64,000 nucleotides of DNA from an uncultured Desulfosarcina sp. (GTDB taxonomy: Bacteria > Desulfobacterota > Desulfobacteria > Desulfobacterales > Desulfosarcinaceae), in assembly GCF_963668215.1 (NCBI RefSeq), contig NZ_OY764190.1, forward strand, positions 2,914,001 to 2,978,000, read 5' to 3'. Both the position numbers and the translations under genes were made by a program. A model generated the notes under the pieces. The model ran no database searches. It was not told the origin of the DNA and saw nothing but the letters and a program-made list of their open reading frames with translations. Below are positions 61,367-64,000 of the stretch, piece by piece (the first letter of the stretch is position 1; every line of letters begins with the position of its first letter).

Positions 61367-64000
61367 ATATTAAACCCTGGCAAATCCTTTGTTTTCTGGC
61401 CGTCATCATCGGGACGTCGATCCTGGTTTTCCCCGGCCGGAAAGAGATGCTGCCCCGCTTTATCGAAAACGGCGACTACGGCAGCGCCCGGGCCATACTC
61501 GAAAAGATGTTGGCCGACTCACCGCTGGACACGTTTGCCAACAACGAGGCCGTGCGCCTGGATCTCTTGGAGGGCCATCCCGACAGGGCCATCGACCGGC
61601 TGGAATCCCTGGACCAGCGATCGTCGCTGACAGCAGACCAATGGGAGCGGCTGGCGGTGCTTTACGAATGGGGGCGCCGGCCGCAAAAGGCCCTGGGCGC
61701 CTGGGAGCGGCTGCTGGGAAAAGAGCCCGGCAACCGGGCCGCCTTGATCAGGTTGATCGGATACTATCGCTACCGAGGGGATTTTGACGGAGAAAGCCGC
61801 GCCATCGTCCGTCTCATCCGCCTGGAAGGGGCCGACGGCAAGTGGCGGGAAAATGGGAAACGGCTTGCCGACCTGATCGCGGCCCAGCTCAATCAGCTCA
61901 ACGTGCCCGACGCACCGGAGCCGGTCGAGCCGTTGACAGCCATGCTGGCCAGCGGCCTTTACCAGCTTTACGAAAGAGGAATGGATCGACCGGCCGACGG
62001 CGATCCATCCGCGTCAACTGAGATCTACCGCTGCCTGGAGCAGTTCGTCTGGACCGGGCACCCGGCTCTCGGCCGGGCCTTTGCCCAGCGTGCCGATCGT
62101 GCGTGGCAAACGGGGATCGAGCAGGCGCTGCGCCTGGTGGAAGTGTTGGGCTGGAGCCGGATGGATCGAGAGGCGCTGGATCTTCTCGGGCAACTGCGTG
62201 AAAAAGCCCCGGAGGATCAGCGGGTGCTGATGGCCATGGCCCGAATCGCGGACCGGATGGCCGATCCGGCGGCCGGCATCGCCTTGTATGAAGAACTGAT
62301 CCGCCTGGATCCGGCCGAGCCCGTTTTCCGGCAGCGGCTGGCGGCGCTGGCCCTGCAAACCGGACAGACGGCAACACTGTTCGACGACTACGAAAGGCGG
62401 TATGCGGCCACTGCCAACCCGAGGCTGATTCACGAAATGCTGGAACTGGCCCTGCCATCGGGAGACCCGGACCTTCAGATGCGCGCGTTGCGTTTTGTCG
62501 AGCAGGCCGGCGCGGACGACCCGCGATCCCTGAAACTGCGCGCCAATCTTTATCTGTCCCTGGACCAGCCCGAAAACGCTTATCCGCTGCTCAAGCTTCT
62601 GGCCACCGGACCCGGAGCAACGGCGGCGGATCTCGAATCCATGCTCCGGGTGGCCGGCTACACTGACCGCCCGGCCATCATGGTCGACGCCCTGGCTTCG
62701 CTGGAGCAGGCGCATCCGGACGACCCGGCCCTGCTCGATCGCATCGCCGGCGGCTGGTTGAGCGCCGATCACCCGCGGGAAGCCTACCGCACCATGCGGC
62801 GCCTGACCGCGCTGACCGGCAACCGGCCCGGCAATATCCGCCGGACCCTGGACATGGCCTGGCACACCGGCGACCCGGATCTGATCGGCCAAGCGGCTGC
62901 CTGGGCTATGGAACTGGCGCCCGACGAGCCGTTCGTTTCCGACGGCACCATCCGCCTCTACCTTTCCATCGGCCAGCCCGAAAAAGCCTATGCGATAAAG
63001 GCCGCTCAGGTCCGCCGGCAGCGGGCCGTCTCGCAGGTTCCGTCGCTTCTGGCCCTGGCCGAATCCACGGGGCGGCTGGAGCTGATGGCCGATGCCATCG
63101 GCATCGGGCTGACGCTGGCGCCGCAGAACCCCGATCTGCTGCGCCGCATGGCCCGGTTTGAACTGGCCCGGTCCAAGGAGCCCGAAGCCATCGCCGCTTT
63201 CGAGCGTTATCTCCGCCTGAAACCCGGCGACCAGGAGGCGCGCCTGCAGCTGGCCCAGCTTTACGAATGGCAGAACCAACCCGAAAAGGCCCTGGACCTC
63301 TACCGCCGGATCGTTCGTGACGACCCGCGCAACAAGGCGGCCGCCGATGCGCTGGCCCGGCTGACGAACCCGCCCGCCGTAGGCCGACAAACTCTGGCCC
63401 TGCTCAAAAAGCGGGTCGATGACGATCCGCAAAACGCCGCGCTGGCCCTGGCTGCCGGACGGGCCCTGGTAGCCGAGGGACAACTCAAGGAGGGCGGCAT
63501 CTATCTGCAGCGGGCTGCCGATCTGGCCCCGGAAGACCCGGCCATCTGGCTCGAGCTGGCCGATGTATACGAATGGACCGGCCAGACCGACCGGTTGATC
63601 GACGTTCTCGACCGCCTGGCCGCCAGCGGCAGCCTGGATCGCCGCCGCACCCTTCTGCTCGCCGATGCCTACCTGGCCCGCCGGCACTGGTCCCGGGCCG
63701 CGGCGCTGTTGCAGCCCCTTACGAAGCAGGCTGCGATTCCCCACCGGGAAGGGCTCATGCTTCTCGAAGCCTATTCGCGTACCGACCGCCATAAAGAGGC
63801 CGAAGACCTCATCCTGCGGCTGAAGGCGGAAAACGCAAGTGATCCGGTTTTTCTGGCTGATCTGGGCCAGCAGGCCCAATGGGGCCGGCGCCTGGATCTG
63901 GCTCTCGATATCTTCGAAGCGGTTCTCCGGCAAGATCCGGAGAACCTCAAGGCCCTGAAGGGCAGCGGGCAGGTTTACGCCTGGACCGGCAGGCCCGAAT
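61363..64000 (+). CDS. pelB: PelB-like TPR protein, partial (runs off the window)
   Basis: The frame starts at TTG 61363, overlapping the deacetylase stop, and stays open to the end (879 codons, no stop). No ATG precedes the first membrane segment (PWQILCFLAVIIGTSILVF), so the TTG start is favoured. The first in-frame Met (61447) would remove it. The remainder is a long array of TPR-like repeats, for example PEKALDLYRRIVRDDPRN, PEAIAAFERYLRLKPGD and LARSKEPEAIAAFERYL. Pseudomonas PelB has a membrane helix, about 19 TPRs and a C-terminal 16-strand pore, and the pore part would lie beyond the window. The TPR superhelix recruits PelA. Confidence 0.78.
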   Translation, partial: MNIKPWQILCFLAVIIGTSILVFPGRKEMLPRFIENGDYGSARAILEKMLADSPLDTFANNEAVRLDLLEGHPDRAIDRLESLDQRSSLTADQWERLAVLYEWGRRPQKALGAWERLLGKEPGNRAALIRLIGYYRYRGDFDGESRAIVRLIRLEGADGKWRENGKRLADLIAAQLNQLNVPDAPEPVEPLTAMLASGLYQLYERGMDRPADGDPSASTEIYRCLEQFVWTGHPALGRAFAQRADRAWQTGIEQALRLVEVLGWSRMDREALDLLGQLREKAPEDQRVLMAMARIADRMADPAAGIALYEELIRLDPAEPVFRQRLAALALQTGQTATLFDDYERRYAATANPRLIHEMLELALPSGDPDLQMRALRFVEQAGADDPRSLKLRANLYLSLDQPENAYPLLKLLATGPGATAADLESMLRVAGYTDRPAIMVDALASLEQAHPDDPALLDRIAGGWLSADHPREAYRTMRRLTALTGNRPGNIRRTLDMAWHTGDPDLIGQAAAWAMELAPDEPFVSDGTIRLYLSIGQPEKAYAIKAAQVRRQRAVSQVPSLLALAESTGRLELMADAIGIGLTLAPQNPDLLRRMARFELARSKEPEAIAAFERYLRLKPGDQEARLQLAQLYEWQNQPEKALDLYRRIVRDDPRNKAAADALARLTNPPAVGRQTLALLKKRVDDDPQNAALALAAGRALVAEGQLKEGGIYLQRAADLAPEDPAIWLELADVYEWTGQTDRLIDVLDRLAASGSLDRRRTLLLADAYLARRHWSRAAALLQPLTKQAAIPHREGLMLLEAYSRTDRHKEAEDLILRLKAENASDPVFLADLGQQAQWGRRLDLALDIFEAVLRQDPENLKALKGSGQVYAWTGRPE

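Noticed and set aside
62014..63933. Minus-strand open frame of 639 codons
   Set aside because: It is antisense to the TPR array of the PelB-like gene, whose plus-strand frame has clear repeats and runs off the window.
1..64000. CRISPR array, prophage, integrase, or intact insertion sequence
   Set aside because: No regularly spaced repeats, no phage structural genes and no transposase or integrase motifs were found on either strand.

Overview
The window looks like a chromosomal segment of a GC-rich, anaerobic, Gram-negative bacterium. It is most probably a member of the Desulfobacterota (Desulfosarcina/Desulfobacteraceae-like). I infer this from the mix of genes: many membrane-bound hybrid histidine kinases, WtpABC and ModABC metal-oxyanion uptake, an ADP-forming acyl-CoA synthetase, a DUF3786 protein, a DUF4388-PilZ protein, a branched-chain amino-acid type ABC importer and an outer-membrane (Pel-like) polysaccharide system. 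There are no rRNA or tRNA genes, no CRISPR array and no intact transposase.

Layout. 0-4 kb: a hybrid histidine kinase and a secreted pectin-acetylesterase-family hydrolase. 4-8 kb: a WtpABC tungstate/molybdate importer and a TauE/SafE permease. 8-10 kb: a damaged pantothenate cluster, with panC intact, a CoaX that has lost three conserved aspartates, and a piece of panD abutting a piece of a GNAT gene. 10-12 kb: a small regulatory cassette (DUF2975 membrane protein, XRE regulator, GyrI-like protein). 12-16 kb: an XRE regulator fused to a ligand-binding domain, divergent from modABC. 16-24 kb: a long minus-strand operon with enoyl-CoA hydratase, ADP-forming acyl-CoA synthetase, a fused SpmA/SpmB-type membrane protein, an M20 amidohydrolase and a hybrid kinase whose receiver is cut off by an in-frame stop. 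24-29 kb: a complete Liv-type ABC importer.

29-36 kb is a decaying or recently rearranged stretch. It holds a spermidine-synthase-like methyltransferase, an AT-richer GAPDH, an internally deleted partial copy of the methyltransferase, a molybdopterin oxidoreductase with a frameshift and an MFS transporter with two frameshifts. 36-57 kb is ordinary accessory and housekeeping content: CoA-transferase-GNAT fusion, PatB-type C-S lyase, DMT transporter, ABC1 kinase, receiver proteins, bacterioferritin, a short methylenetetrahydrofolate reductase, histidine kinases, HrpB helicase, UvrA and DUF3786. A 118-bp inverted-repeat element lies at 40.8 kb.

57.7-64 kb is the most interesting region. A perfect 20-bp operator-like palindrome precedes what I read as the first part of a Pel exopolysaccharide operon in an unusual arrangement. 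It comprises a PelC-like lipoprotein, a stand-alone PelA glycoside hydrolase, a stand-alone PelA deacetylase, and a TTG-started, membrane-anchored TPR protein like PelB that runs off the window. Functional links inside the window are two Mo/W importers and a probable Mo-sensing regulator alongside a molybdopterin enzyme, CoA-ester metabolism beside an amino-acid importer, and a PilZ protein that fits a c-di-GMP-controlled polysaccharide lifestyle.
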